DNA from: Beijerinckiaceae bacterium
Lineage (GTDB): Bacteria > Pseudomonadota > Alphaproteobacteria > Rhizobiales > Beijerinckiaceae
Length of the DNA stretch: 42,685 nt
NCBI GenBank assembly: GCA_019745195.1
Contig: JAIETL010000022.1
Coordinates: 1 to 42,685 of the forward strand
Reading direction: 5' to 3'
Shown here: positions 28,491 to 37,086 of the stretch, piece by piece
Layout: each line of letters begins with the position of its first letter
Position numbering within the stretch: the first letter of the stretch is position 1
Program-made: the position numbers and the translations under genes
The notes under the pieces: model-generated
What the model saw: the letters and a program-made list of their open reading frames with translations, nothing else
Databases searched by the model: none
Told to the model about the DNA's origin: nothing

Positions 28491-30284
28491 TTACGCCGCC
28501 TCCAGCCCGAACTGCAGCGCAGCCAACCGGGCATAAAGCCCGCCGCGCGCCTTCAGTTCGGCATGCGTGCCCTCCTCGACCACCCGGCCTTCGTCCATCA
28601 CGAGAATGCGATCGGCGGAGAGAATGGTCGCGAGCCGATGCGCCACCACCAACGTCGTGCGCCCCTGCATCAGCGCGTCGAGCGCGTCCTGCACGGCGCG
28701 CTCGCTTTCTGAATCGAGCGCGCTCGTGGCCTCGTCGAGCAGCAGGATCGGCGCATCCTTCAGGACGGCGCGCGCGATCGCCAGCCGCTGGCGCTGGCCG
28801 CCCGACAGCGTGACGCCGCGCTCGCCGATGATCGTCCCGTAGCCGTCCGGCAAGGCGCGGATGAAGCCGTCGGCGGCCGCCAGCCGCGCAGCCTCCTCGA
28901 TTTCGGCTTGCGACGCGCCCGGCCTGCCATAGGCGATGTTGTCGCGCACCGAGACGCCGAACACCGTCGGCTCCTGCGGCACCAGCGCGAAGCGCTCGCG
29001 CCAGGCTTCCGGATCGGCCTCGGGAGCCGAGACGCCATCGACGACGACGCAGCCGGACGCCGGATCGTAGAAGCGCAGCGCCAGTTGCAGCACCGTGCTC
29101 TTGCCGGCTCCCGAAGGCCCGACCAGCGCGACGCGTTCGCCCGGACGGATCGTCAGATTCAGGCCGTTCAGCGCGGAGATGCTGCGGCCGGGATAGGAGA
29201 ACGAGACGTTCTCGAAAGCGAGTTCGCCGCGCGGGGGCTGCGGCATCGGCCTCGGGTTCGGCGGCGCGGCGATGGCGGGCTTCGTCGCGAGGATTTCGCC
29301 CAGCCGGCCGGCAGCACCGGCAGCGGCGGAAATCTCGCCATAGACCTCTGACAACTGGCCGAGCGAACTCGCCGCCAGCACGGCATAGAGGATGAACTGC
29401 GACAGCCGGCCGCCGGTCATGCGGCCCTCGAACACCTCGGTCGCCCCGGTCCAGAGCACCCAGACCACGCTGGCGCTGACGAGGAAGATCGCGACGCCAG
29501 ACAGCAGCGCCCGCGAGGCTGTGGCCGCGCGCGATGCGCCATAGGCGTCGTCCGAGGCCGAGGCGAAGCGCTGCGCCGTCTGCCGCGCCGCCCCGAACGA
29601 CTGCATTGTGCGGATCGCGCCCACAGCCTCCGAGGCGAAGGCCGACGCGTCGGCGAGCCGGTCCTGCGCGGCCCGCGCGCGCCTGCGCACCGAGCGGCCC
29701 GACAGGACCAGCGGCAGCACGATCAGCGGGATCGCGGCGATCACGATCGCCGAAAGCTGCGGGCTGGTGATCACCATCAGCGTCAGCGCGCCGACCACCA
29801 TGATGCCGTTGCGCAGCGCGATCGAGGCGGTCGAGCCGAAGGTCGACTTGATCTGGGTGGTGTCGGCGGTGAGCCGCGAGACGAGATCGCCCGCGCGGCT
29901 CGAATCGAAGAAGGCCGGCTCCAGCTTCGTCAGATGAGCGAAGACGTCGGCACGCAGATCGGCGACGATGCGCTCGCCCACCGTCATGACGAGATAGAAC
30001 CTGGCCGAACTCGCCAGCGCCAGCACCGCGACCACGCCGATCAGCAGGATGAAATAGCTGTTGGCCATTTGCTGCTCGCCGCCGGAGAAGCCGACATCGA
30101 TGACGCGGCGCACCGCCAGCGGCAGCACCAACGTCGCCGCCGACGCCGCGACCAGCGCCAGCAGGGCCAGCCCGATGCGGCCCTTCTGCCGAAGGGCATA
30201 GGGCCAGAAGGAGGAAAGCGATCGGAAATCCGGGCGCGTCTTGGTCTGCGAACTGTTGAACTCGGCCACGCGTGGTCCTGTCAT
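28491..30284 (-). CDS. MsbA-like ABC exporter (fused membrane and ATPase domains)
   Basis: The gene encodes 597 residues. Six membrane segments (about 35-310) precede a nucleotide-binding domain with Walker [10 protein letters not shown] (389-397), Q-loop Gln437, signature LSGGQRQR (493-500), Walker B ILLLDE (513-518) and the switch His549. It is a half-transporter that works as a dimer, most like the MsbA-related lipid/drug exporters of alphaproteobacteria. The substrate is unknown. The start is ATG 30284 with a weak ribosome site. It is divergent from rpmE across 150 bases that must hold both promoters; I see nothing else there. Confidence 0.93.
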   Translation of the reverse strand: MTGPRVAEFNSSQTKTRPDFRSLSSFWPYALRQKGRIGLALLALVAASAATLVLPLAVRRVIDVGFSGGEQQMANSYFILLIGVVAVLALASSARFYLVMTVGERIVADLRADVFAHLTKLEPAFFDSSRAGDLVSRLTADTTQIKSTFGSTASIALRNGIMVVGALTLMVITSPQLSAIVIAAIPLIVLPLVLSGRSVRRRARAAQDRLADASAFASEAVGAIRTMQSFGAARQTAQRFASASDDAYGASRAATASRALLSGVAIFLVSASVVWVLWTGATEVFEGRMTGGRLSQFILYAVLAASSLGQLSEVYGEISAAAGAAGRLGEILATKPAIAAPPNPRPMPQPPRGELAFENVSFSYPGRSISALNGLNLTIRPGERVALVGPSGAGKSTVLQLALRFYDPASGCVVVDGVSAPEADPEAWRERFALVPQEPTVFGVSVRDNIAYGRPGASQAEIEEAARLAAADGFIRALPDGYGTIIGERGVTLSGGQRQRLAIARAVLKDAPILLLDEATSALDSESERAVQDALDALMQGRTTLVVAHRLATILSADRILVMDEGRVVEEGTHAELKARGGLYARLAALQFGLEAA

Positions 30285-30434
30285 GCTTGCGCTGCGGCTA
30301 CGTCTGCGTTATGGGCACGCGACTTCACAGACAGGCTCATACGAACTCTTCGACGGGCCGGCCACCCAAACCTGTCTTCCAAGACATGCCCGCGGATCGT
30401 CGCAGGCCCGTTTTTCGCTACTGAGGATTTCGCC

Positions 30435-30668
30435 ATGAAGACCGGCATCCATCCCGACTACCACACCATCAAGGTCGTCATGACCAATGGCACCGAATAC
30501 TTCACCCGTTCGACGCTCGGCAAGGAGGGCGACACCCTCAACCTCGACATCGACCCGACGACGCACCCGGCCTGGACCGGCGGCTCGCAGACGATGCTCG
30601 ATCGCGGCGGCCGCGTTTCGCGCTTCAATACGCGTTTTGCCGGCCTCGGCGCTCTCGGCAAGAAGTGA
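30435..30668 (+). CDS. rpmE: 50S ribosomal protein L31
   Basis: The gene encodes 77 residues. The N-terminal [20 protein letters not shown] is typical of L31. It has no cysteines, so it is the zinc-free form. The TGAGG ribosome site is well placed. The gene stands alone with its own strong terminator. Confidence 0.96.
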   Translation: MKTGIHPDYHTIKVVMTNGTEYFTRSTLGKEGDTLNLDIDPTTHPAWTGGSQTMLDRGGRVSRFNTRFAGLGALGKK

Positions 30669-30706
30669 AATCGCCGCGATCGGCTCCGATCGCGCAACGA
30701 TCGAAC

Positions 30707-30744
30707 AGCAAAAGGCCCGGCCAGCAATGGCCGGGCCTTTTGCT
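30707..30744. terminator. Strong bidirectional terminator
   Basis: A perfect 16-bp stem (AGCAAAAGGCCCGGCC with its complement, 6-base loop) has T-rich tails on both strands. It ends rpmE and the converging rcdA gene. Confidence 0.95.
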
Positions 30745-30779
30745 GTCTGGCGGCGTTAGGTCGCGCCGCGAAACGCCTT

Positions 30780-31310
30780 TCAGCGCCCGAGACCGAGCCG
30801 TGCCTGCAGGCTGGCGAGCTGGTCCTGCACCGGGTTGGCCGTCTCGCGGGCGGGCGCGACCCCCGACATCTGGCCCTCGAGATGGCGGATGCGATCCTGC
30901 AAGCGCACCGAATGGGCCATCAGGTCGCGCAGGCTCTGCGGCAGTCGGGCGAAATCCTGATGCGCCGGCTGGATCATCGATTCCGAAATCCGGACCTTGT
31001 TGTTCTCGGCGCGGGCCTGCTCGGCGGTCATTTCGCCTTCGGCGACGGCGCGCTGCACCAGGAGCCAGGAGGCGATCTGCATCAGCCGCGTGGTCAGGCG
31101 CATGCTTTCGGTCGCATAGGTCAGCGAGACCTCGCGCGGCAGCGCCGCCGATTCCTTGCGTCCGTCGCCGTCGAGATAGGACGCCGTCTGCTCGACCAGC
31201 CCCATGCCCTCGCGGAAGAGGACCATGAAGGCCTCGGATTTGACGAACCCGCGCGTGAACGAGATCGCGCCCTCGTCCTGTCCACGGTCCAGCATCAGCA
31301 CATCGTTCAT
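30780..31310 (-). CDS. rcdA: RcdA-like protease adaptor (DUF1465)
   Basis: The gene encodes 176 residues matching the DUF1465/RcdA family (FTRGFVKSEAFMVLFREGMGLVE, LPREVSLTYATESMRLTTRLMQIASWLL). In Caulobacter, RcdA with CpdR and PopA delivers the master regulator CtrA to ClpXP. The start is ATG 31310 with GGGGAG nearby; an earlier in-frame ATG at 31367 is less likely. A CtrA-like box (31414-31428) lies about 105 bases upstream, which would make a feedback loop: CtrA promotes the gene whose product removes it. Confidence 0.88.
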   Translation of the reverse strand: MNDVLMLDRGQDEGAISFTRGFVKSEAFMVLFREGMGLVEQTASYLDGDGRKESAALPREVSLTYATESMRLTTRLMQIASWLLVQRAVAEGEMTAEQARAENNKVRISESMIQPAHQDFARLPQSLRDLMAHSVRLQDRIRHLEGQMSGVAPARETANPVQDQLASLQARLGLGR

Positions 31311-31413
31311 CGCGGTGTCTCCCCTCGGCACGGATGCGTGCGCGTCCGGGACGCGAACACGGCACATGCCGCCAACACAGCAAGGATAGCGCCGATGGGC
31401 GACGCCGGCTGCG

Positions 31414-31428
31414 GTAAGGTTGGGTTAA
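31414..31428 (-). promoter_or_regulatory. CtrA-like box upstream of rcdA
   Basis: Reading leftward, TTAA-N7-TTAC matches the CtrA consensus TTAA-N7-TTAA at seven of eight fixed positions. Another TTAA (31431-31434) adjoins it. A CTATCC -10-like element (31389-31384) lies downstream toward rcdA. Confidence 0.5.
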
Positions 31429-31448
31429 CCTTAACAGCGCTAGGAACG

Positions 31449-31475
31449 AAAAAAAGAGCCGCCCGAAGGCGGCTC
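31449..31475 (-). terminator. Intrinsic terminator of the small RNA / DUF1192 unit
   Basis: Leftward GAGCCGCC-TTCG-GGCGGCTC followed by seven Ts. The UUCG tetraloop closed by C-G is exceptionally stable. It lies between the perfect CtrA box and rcdA, so transcripts started at that box should stop here. Confidence 0.93.
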
Positions 31476-31541
31476 GAAGGTCAACAGGGAGGCGTCAAAC
31501 AGAGTGGGCAGGAGCCACTCGACATCCAGACAAACTGGATG
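31449..31541 (-). ncRNA. Predicted CtrA-controlled small RNA
   Basis: A leftward transcript of about 93 bases is predicted. It starts near 31541, just after a TATGAAT -10-like element (31553-31547). Stem-loop 1 (31541-31523) is CATCCAG/CTGGATG with a TTTGT loop. Stem-loop 2 (31520-31502) is GAGTGG/CCACTC with loop CTCCTGC, complementary to a ribosome-binding site. A linker with GCCTCCCTG follows, then a UUCG-capped 8-bp terminator with seven Ts. The promoter holds a perfect CtrA box. No protein-coding potential is seen. It could instead be an extended DUF1192 terminator or leader of rcdA. Confidence 0.6.
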
Positions 31542-31564
31542 ATGCGATTCATACTTTGGAATCG

Positions 31565-31579
31565 TTAAGGCCGCGTTAA
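31565..31579 (-). promoter_or_regulatory. Perfect CtrA box TTAA-N7-TTAA
   Basis: TTAACGCGGCCTTAA (leftward) is an exact match to the CtrA consensus, located -24 to -38 from the predicted small-RNA start, the usual place for CtrA activation. It lies 25 bases past the DUF1192 stop. Confidence 0.7.
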
Positions 31580-31603
31580 TGCCGCAAGGGCAGCGCCGCT
31601 TTT

Positions 31604-31804
31604 TCAGTCAGGTTTCCGGAAGAAGGCGTCCGCCGCCGAGCGCGAGGCGTCCTTCTTCGCCCGCGCCGCCATCAACCGCTCGATCTCGGCCTGCAGCGCC
31701 GCGACCCGCTCGTCGATTTCGCCCAGCGAGAGCATGGACAGATCCTGCCCGATCTCGTGGACCGGTCTGGGCTTGGGGCGGTCATCCTCTGGAAAGATCG
31801 ACAT
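31604..31804 (-). CDS. DUF1192 family small protein
   Basis: The gene encodes 66 residues. The acidic N-terminus MSIFPEDDRPKPRPVHEIGQ and the coiled helix LSLGEIDERVAALQAEIERL identify DUF1192, a short alphaproteobacterial family that often sits beside rcdA and the quinone oxidoreductase gene. Function unknown. GTGAGG precedes the ATG. It is divergent from the oxidoreductase gene across 106 bases. Confidence 0.88.
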   Translation of the reverse strand: MSIFPEDDRPKPRPVHEIGQDLSMLSLGEIDERVAALQAEIERLMAARAKKDASRSAADAFFRKPD

Positions 31805-31910
31805 GGCTGCCTCACAGTCTCTCGCATCTCGCGCATGCATTATTCGTCGGCAAGTCGTATCCCCTTGTTGCCGCCAACTCCACCCGACACACCGACAGGA
31901 CCAGCCCCAG

Positions 31911-32909
31911 ATGAGCGCTCTGCCGACCACCATGACCGCAATCGGCTTCGACAAGCCGGGCGGCCCCGAAGTCCTGCATCCGCAGACACGGGCCGTGCCT
32001 CGGCCAGGGCCCGGCGAAGTGCTGGTCAAGGTCGCGGCCGCCGGCATCAACCGCCCCGACGTGCTGCAGCGCACGGGCGGCTATGCCCCGCCGCCGGGCG
32101 CATCCGATGTTCCGGGCCTCGAGATCGCGGGCACGGTCGTGGCGCTGGGCGACGGCGTCAGCCGCTTCGGGCTCGGCGACCAGCTCTGCGGCCTCGTCGC
32201 CGGCGGCGGCTATGCGGAATACGCCACCGTCCATGAGAGCAATGCGCTGCCCGTCCCGGCCGGGCTTTCGCTCACCGAAGCGGCCGCGATCCCCGAAACC
32301 TATTTCACGGTCTGGACCAACGTCTTCCAGCGCGGTGGCTTGAAGGCCGGCGAGAGCCTGATGGTGCATGGCGGCACGTCGGGCATCGGCACCACGGCCA
32401 TCCAGCTCGCCAAGGCCTTTGGCGCGACCGTGATCGCAACCGCCGGCTCCGCGGAGAAGTGCCAGGCCTGCCGCGACCTCGGCGCCGACCATGCCATCAA
32501 CTACCGGAATGAGGATTTCGTCGCCTTGAGCCGCGAGGCGACCGGCGGACGCGGCGTCGATCTCATCCTCGACATGGTCGGCGGCGACTACATCGACCGC
32601 AACTACGAAGCCGCCGCCGATAGCGGCCGCATTGTCCAGATCGCCTTCCTCAACGGCCCGAAGGCGCAGGTCGATTTCCGCCGCCTGATGATGAAGCGGC
32701 TGACCCATACCGGCTCGACGCTGCGCCCCCGCACCATCGCCGAGAAGGCCGCGATCGCAGACGACCTGCGCGCAAAGGTCTGGCCGCTGATCGAGGCCGG
32801 ACGTTGCAAGCCTGTGATGTTCAAAACCTTCGCGCTGGCGGAGGCAGCCGCAGCCCACACGCTGATGGAAAGCAACGCCCATATCGGCAAGATCGTGCTG
32901 ACGGTGTGA
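31911..32909 (+). CDS. NAD(P)H-quinone oxidoreductase, PIG3 type
   Basis: The gene encodes 332 residues of the zinc-free quinone reductase branch of the MDR superfamily. Seen are VAAAGINRPDVLQRTGGYAPP, the NAD(P)-binding VHGGTSGIGTTAIQLAKAFG (about 146-165) and NAHIGKIVLTV at the end; the PIG3-type family reduces quinones with NADPH. The start is ATG 31911; earlier in-frame starts overlap the divergent DUF1192 gene. It stands alone, followed by a short family A palindrome. Confidence 0.92.
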   Translation: MSALPTTMTAIGFDKPGGPEVLHPQTRAVPRPGPGEVLVKVAAAGINRPDVLQRTGGYAPPPGASDVPGLEIAGTVVALGDGVSRFGLGDQLCGLVAGGGYAEYATVHESNALPVPAGLSLTEAAAIPETYFTVWTNVFQRGGLKAGESLMVHGGTSGIGTTAIQLAKAFGATVIATAGSAEKCQACRDLGADHAINYRNEDFVALSREATGGRGVDLILDMVGGDYIDRNYEAAADSGRIVQIAFLNGPKAQVDFRRLMMKRLTHTGSTLRPRTIAEKAAIADDLRAKVWPLIEAGRCKPVMFKTFALAEAAAAHTLMESNAHIGKIVLTV

Positions 32910-32925
32910 GCCATCCTACCCACAG

Positions 32926-32970
32926 CCCTCATCCTGGGGAGCCGCGAAGAGGCGTCTCGAAGGATGAGGG
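32926..32970. repeat. Family A palindrome, short single-unit form
   Basis: A 45-bp copy: CCCTCATCC at one end, GGATGAGGG at the other, with GTCTCGA in the middle. It looks like half of the longer elements and could be the basic unit. Confidence 0.8.
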
Positions 32971-33015
32971 CGGTGGGTTGCAAGGCACGTGCGGAAAGCG
33001 CCTCGACGCTTTCCA

Positions 33016-33044
33016 TGGACAGCCCGCCCGCCCTCGCCTATAAG
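33016..33044 (+). promoter_or_regulatory. Likely trcR promoter
   Basis: TGGACA (33016-33021) and TATAAG (33039-33044) with a 17-base spacer. The predicted leader to the GTG start is about 120 bases and contains a long-range stem. Confidence 0.5.
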
Positions 33045-33090
33045 GCGGCCATCCCACTCATCACCGATGATTTGGATGGCCGGCCGGGGA

Positions 33091-33147
33091 GGCTGGTCTG
33101 CGCCCGAGAGCTATTGTCCGCGACACCGCACCGGTGAGAGACCAGCC
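33091..33147 (+). promoter_or_regulatory. Long-range stem in the trcR leader
   Basis: GGCTGGTCT (33091-33099) and AGACCAGCC (33139-33147) pair perfectly and enclose 39 bases. The closing arm ends about 11 bases before the AGGAGA ribosome site. It may shape translation or stability of trcR mRNA, or be an operator. No known riboswitch class is recognised. Confidence 0.4.
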
Positions 33148-33169
33148 TTCGAAATTCAGGAGACGTCCC

Positions 33170-33892
33170 GTGTCAAATCCCCCGCTGATGCCGAAGGCCA
33201 CCGCGGTCTGGCTCGTCGAGAACACCTCCCTGACCTTCGAGCAGATCGCCGAATTCTGTAAGCTGCATCCGCTGGAGGTGCGCGGCATCGCCGATGGCGA
33301 AGTCGCCGCCGGCATCAAGGGTCTCGACCCGATCAATTCCGGGCAGCTCACCCGCGAGGAGCTAGAGCGCGCCGCCGCCAACCCGGCCCATCACCTCAGG
33401 CTCGCCGAACGCAAGGTGAAGGTGCCGGAGATGAAGAAGTCGAAGGGCCCGCGCTACACGCCGGTCTCGAAGCGCCAGGACCGGCCCAACGCCATCCTCT
33501 GGCTGCTGCGCAACCACCCCGAGCTCAAGGACGCGCAGATCATCCGCCTGATCGGCACGACGAAATCGACCATCGCCCAGATCCGCGACCGCACCCACTG
33601 GAACGCCCAGACGCTCTCGCCGATCGACCCGGTCTCGCTCGGCCTGTGCTCGCAGATCGACCTCGATTTCGAAGTCGGCCGCGCCGCCAAGGACCGCCCC
33701 GCCGTCGTGGCGGAGACCGGCTCGATGCTGCTTTCGGCAGAAGAGACGACCGCGCCGGCAGCGCCTGCCCTCAGCCAGACCTTCGCCGACATGGGCAAGC
33801 CGAAGCGCGAGGAAGAGACGACGATCGACGTCGACTCGGTCTTCTCCAAGCTCAAGCAGATGAAGCGTCCCGCCGACGAGGACGAGGATTGA
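33170..33892 (+). CDS. trcR: Cell cycle transcriptional regulator TrcR (DUF1013)
   Basis: The gene encodes 240 residues of the alphaproteobacterial DUF1013/TrcR family, a cell-cycle transcription factor. Two helix-turn-helix-like regions are visible: LTFEQIAEFCKLHPLEVRGI (about 22-41) and AQIIRLIGTTKSTIAQIRDR (about 123-142), followed by a conserved LCSQIDLDFEV segment and an acidic tail. GTG 33170 is chosen as start because AGGAGA lies at ideal spacing. A strong terminator follows. Confidence 0.88.
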   Translation: MSNPPLMPKATAVWLVENTSLTFEQIAEFCKLHPLEVRGIADGEVAAGIKGLDPINSGQLTREELERAAANPAHHLRLAERKVKVPEMKKSKGPRYTPVSKRQDRPNAILWLLRNHPELKDAQIIRLIGTTKSTIAQIRDRTHWNAQTLSPIDPVSLGLCSQIDLDFEVGRAAKDRPAVVAETGSMLLSAEETTAPAAPALSQTFADMGKPKREEETTIDVDSVFSKLKQMKRPADEDED

Positions 33893-33900
33893 GGATCGAA

Positions 33901-33926
33901 GGGCCGCTCCCTGCAGCGGCCCTTTT
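33901..33926 (+). terminator. Intrinsic terminator of trcR
   Basis: GGGCCGCT-CCCTGC-AGCGGCCC (8-bp stem) followed by TTTT, nine bases after the trcR stop. Confidence 0.88.
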
Positions 33927-33944
33927 CCGTTGGGGCCAGCCCTG

Positions 33945-34832
33945 ATGCCTGACGCGACGCTCGCCTTCACCTTCCTCGGCACCGGCGCGCCGCCCGTCAG
34001 CCTGCGCCGCGCCGGGCCGGCCCATCTCGTCGAAGCGGCGGGCTGCAAGCTGCTGATCGATTGCGGCTCCGGCGTCAGCCAGCGGCTCGTCGCGGCGGGA
34101 GCGCGCGGGGCCGATATCGACGCGCTGATTGTCACCCATGAGCATTCCGACCATCTGGTCGATTTCTACCAGCTCGTGATCTCCTCCTGGCATCAGGGGC
34201 GAGCCAAGCCCTGGCGCGTGCTCGCGCCGGAGCCGGCGCTGGCCAATATGCGCGCCCAATACGAGGCTTTCGCCCGCGAGCGAAGCTTGCGCATCGCCTT
34301 CGAGAAGCGGCCCGATGCGACCGGGCTGGAGGTGATCTTCGAGGCGTTGCGCGAGGGTCGCATAGACGGTCTCGGAGACCTCGCGGTCGAGGGTTTCCTG
34401 GTCGATCACAGACCCGTCGAGCCGGCTTTCGGGCTGACGCTGTCCTGCGCTGAAAACCGCATCGTCTTCTCCGGCGACACGCGTCTGTGTCCGGCGCTGG
34501 AACATGCCGCTCAGGGCTGCGACCTGCTGATCTGCGAGGTTTTCATCGACGCTCAGATGCCGGTCGTCGCCGGCGTCCGCTCGGCGGAGACGGTCGCGTC
34601 GGTCGCGAGCTATCACATGACGCCTGCGGTGGTGGCCGGGCTGGCCGTGCGCGCGGCCGCGAAGGCGCTGGCGTTGACCCACCTCGTGCCGCCGGCCGCC
34701 GATACCGCAGCGCTTGCCCGCGAGATCAGGGCGGCGGGCTATGGCGGCCCGCTGATCATCGGCGAGGATTTGATGCGGGTGTCGCTGCCTGAGCGGCTGC
34801 TGGGCTGGAATGGGGCGACGATCGGGTTTTGA
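33945..34832 (+). CDS. Metallo-beta-lactamase fold hydrolase (RNase Z-like)
   Basis: The gene encodes 295 residues. The fold begins with FTFLGTGAPP and carries the metal-binding THEHSDH motif (about 64-70) and further ligands in FSGDTRLCPALEHAAQGCDLLICE and the TPAVVAGLAVRA...ALALTHLVPP region. It resembles the arylsulfatase/RNase Z-like branch. The substrate is unknown. The start is ATG 33945 right after the trcR terminator; an in-frame TTG at 33930 is unlikely. Confidence 0.87.
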   Translation: MPDATLAFTFLGTGAPPVSLRRAGPAHLVEAAGCKLLIDCGSGVSQRLVAAGARGADIDALIVTHEHSDHLVDFYQLVISSWHQGRAKPWRVLAPEPALANMRAQYEAFARERSLRIAFEKRPDATGLEVIFEALREGRIDGLGDLAVEGFLVDHRPVEPAFGLTLSCAENRIVFSGDTRLCPALEHAAQGCDLLICEVFIDAQMPVVAGVRSAETVASVASYHMTPAVVAGLAVRAAAKALALTHLVPPAADTAALAREIRAAGYGGPLIIGEDLMRVSLPERLLGWNGATIGF

Positions 34833-34834
34833 GC

Positions 34835-34988
34835 GTTGTCATTCCGGGGCTTCGCGAAGCGAAGAACCCGGAACCCACGACACGGTGAGCGCTTCCGGCA
34901 ACGTTCGGCAATCGGCTCGCCCGGTCGTGGGTTCCGGGTTCACGCCTTTGGCGCGCCCCGGAATGACAACCAATGGCCCCGGAATGAC
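34835..34988. repeat. Second palindromic repeat family (B)
   Basis: The outer arms GTTGTCATTCCGGGG (34835-34849) and CCCCGGAATGACAAC (34956-34970) pair perfectly over 15 bp; the inner arms AACCCGGAACCCACGAC (34865-34881) and its complement (34924-34940) pair over 17 bp. A truncated extra arm GGCCCCGGAATGAC follows at 34975-34988. It fills the gap between two converging genes and may also stop transcription. Confidence 0.9.
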
Positions 34989-34995
34989 GAGCGGC

Positions 34996-36906
34996 CTACC
35001 CGATCCCCCTGCCCTTCAACGCAACGCCGATCTCGCCCAGCACCGCCGGGTCCTCGATCGTGGCGGGCATCGCGTACTCCTCGCCATCGGCGATCTTCTT
35101 CATCGTGGCCCGCAGGATTTTCCCCGAGCGCGTCTTCGGCAGCCGGCCGACCGTCAACGCGAGCTTGAACGCCGCCACGGGGCCGATCCTGTCGCGGACC
35201 AGCGCGACGAGCTCTTTCTCGACTTCGGCCGGCTCCTGCGTCACGCCCGATTTCAGCACCACGAAGCCGCAAGGCTGCTCGCCCTTGAGCGCGTCGCGAA
35301 TGCCGACGACGGCGCATTCGGCCACGGCTGGATGCGAGGCCAGCACCTCCTCCATGCCGCCCGTCGAGAGCCGGTGGCCGGCGACGTTGATGATGTCGTC
35401 GGTGCGGCCCATGATGAAGATGTAGCCGTCTTCGTCGATGTAGCCTGCGTCCGAGGTGTTGTAGTAGCCGGGGAAGGCCGTCAGATACGCCTCGCGGAAG
35501 CGGGCATCGTCCTGCCACAGCGTCGGCAGCGCGCCGGGTGGCAGCGGCAGCTTCAACACGATAGCGCCCATTGTCCCGGCCGGCACCTGCCTGCCACCCT
35601 CGTCGAGGCAGTCTACGGCGAAGCCCGGAAGCGGCACGGTCGGCGAGCCGTGCTTCACCGGCAAGAGCTCCAGCCCCATCGGGTTGCCGGCGATGCAATA
35701 GCCCGTCTCGGTCTGCCACCAATGGTCGATGACCGGGACCTTCAGGATGTCCTCCGCCCATTTCAGCGTGTCCGGGTCGGCCCGCTCACCGGCGAGGAAC
35801 AGCGCCCGAAACTGCGAGAGGTCGTGCCCGGCGAGCAGCTTCGCCTGCGGGTCCTCCTTGCGGATGGCGCGAAAGGCGGTCGGCGCGGTGAACATCACCA
35901 CCGCCTTGTGCTCGGCGATGACGCGCCAGAACGCGCCGGCGTCGGGCGTGCCGACCGGCTTGCCCTCGTAAAGCACGCTCGTCGCGCCCTGGATCAGCGG
36001 GCCGTAGACGATGTAGCTGTGCCCGACGACCCAGCCGACATCGGACGCCGTGAACATCACCTCGCCCGGTTTCACCCCGTAGAGATTGTCCATGGTCCAT
36101 TTCAGCGCGACCATGTGGCCGCCATTGTCGCGCACCACGCCCTTGGGCCGGCCGGTCGTGCCGGAGGTGTAGAGCACATAGAGCGGGTCCGTCGCCGCGA
36201 CCGGCACGCAATCCGCCTTGCGACCGTTGGCGCGCGCGGTGGCGACCAGCGTGCGCCAGTTCCTGTCGCGCCGGACATGCATCGAGCAGTCCGCCTGCGG
36301 ACGCTGCAGCACGATGCAGGTCTCGGGCTTGTGGCTGGCGAGATCGATCGCGGCGTCCAGGAGCGGCTTGTATTCGACCACCCGCGTCGGCTCGATCCCG
36401 CAGGTCGCGGTCATGATGACCTTGGGGCGCGCATCGTCGATCCGGGTCGCCAGTTCCTTGGCCGCGAACCCGCCGAACACCACCGAATGCACTGCGCCGA
36501 TCCGCGCGCAGGCGAGCATGGCGAAGGCCGCTTCGGGCACCATCGGCATGTAGACGATGACGCGGTCGCCCTTGCCGACACCGAGATCGGCAAGCACGGC
36601 GGCCAGCGTCGAAACCTCGTCGAGCATCTGCGCATAGGTCCAGGACGCTTTGGTTCCGGTGACCGGACTGTCATGGATCAGCGCCGTCTGTTCCCCCCGG
36701 CCATCGCGGACATGCCGGTCGAGCGCGTTGAAGCAGGTGTTGCGGACAGCGTCGGGAAACCAGCGGCCATAGGGGCCGGAATCCGGATCGAAGATCGTCT
36801 TCGGTGCCTTGATCCAGTCGAGCCCCTGCGCGACGTCGGCCCAGAAGCCGTGCGGATCGGCCTGCCAGCGCGCATAGGTCTGCGCATAGCTGTTTGCTGC
36901 GGTCAT
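34996..36906 (-). CDS. prpE: Propionyl-CoA synthetase (acetyl-CoA synthetase-like)
   Basis: The gene encodes 636 residues, full length. It activates propionate (or acetate) to the acyl-CoA through an acyl-AMP. The P-loop YTSGTTGRPKG is at 246-256, DHWWQTETG in the middle, the hinge region around GYIFIMGRTDDIINVAGHRL near 500, and the catalytic Lys596 in TRSGKILR, the usual site of regulatory acetylation. FGGFAAKELATRIDDA is typical of PrpE. ATG 36906 gives the family start. No prp methylcitrate genes are nearby. Confidence 0.94.
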   Translation of the reverse strand: MTAANSYAQTYARWQADPHGFWADVAQGLDWIKAPKTIFDPDSGPYGRWFPDAVRNTCFNALDRHVRDGRGEQTALIHDSPVTGTKASWTYAQMLDEVSTLAAVLADLGVGKGDRVIVYMPMVPEAAFAMLACARIGAVHSVVFGGFAAKELATRIDDARPKVIMTATCGIEPTRVVEYKPLLDAAIDLASHKPETCIVLQRPQADCSMHVRRDRNWRTLVATARANGRKADCVPVAATDPLYVLYTSGTTGRPKGVVRDNGGHMVALKWTMDNLYGVKPGEVMFTASDVGWVVGHSYIVYGPLIQGATSVLYEGKPVGTPDAGAFWRVIAEHKAVVMFTAPTAFRAIRKEDPQAKLLAGHDLSQFRALFLAGERADPDTLKWAEDILKVPVIDHWWQTETGYCIAGNPMGLELLPVKHGSPTVPLPGFAVDCLDEGGRQVPAGTMGAIVLKLPLPPGALPTLWQDDARFREAYLTAFPGYYNTSDAGYIDEDGYIFIMGRTDDIINVAGHRLSTGGMEEVLASHPAVAECAVVGIRDALKGEQPCGFVVLKSGVTQEPAEVEKELVALVRDRIGPVAAFKLALTVGRLPKTRSGKILRATMKKIADGEEYAMPATIEDPAVLGEIGVALKGRGIG

Positions 36907-37086
36907 CGGCGCCTGCTCCCGTTATCGTTGTTGTCAGTTCATTCCCAGAGACGCGCCGTCACGTCGAGGCAGACTTTCGCACGAAACTTCTTCAGGAATG
37001 CGCGGGAGGACAGCTTGCATTGTCGCTTGGCAAGGCCAACTATATCAAGATAACGCCTCGACGATCGCCGGAAGCGGAGCGCCAGC

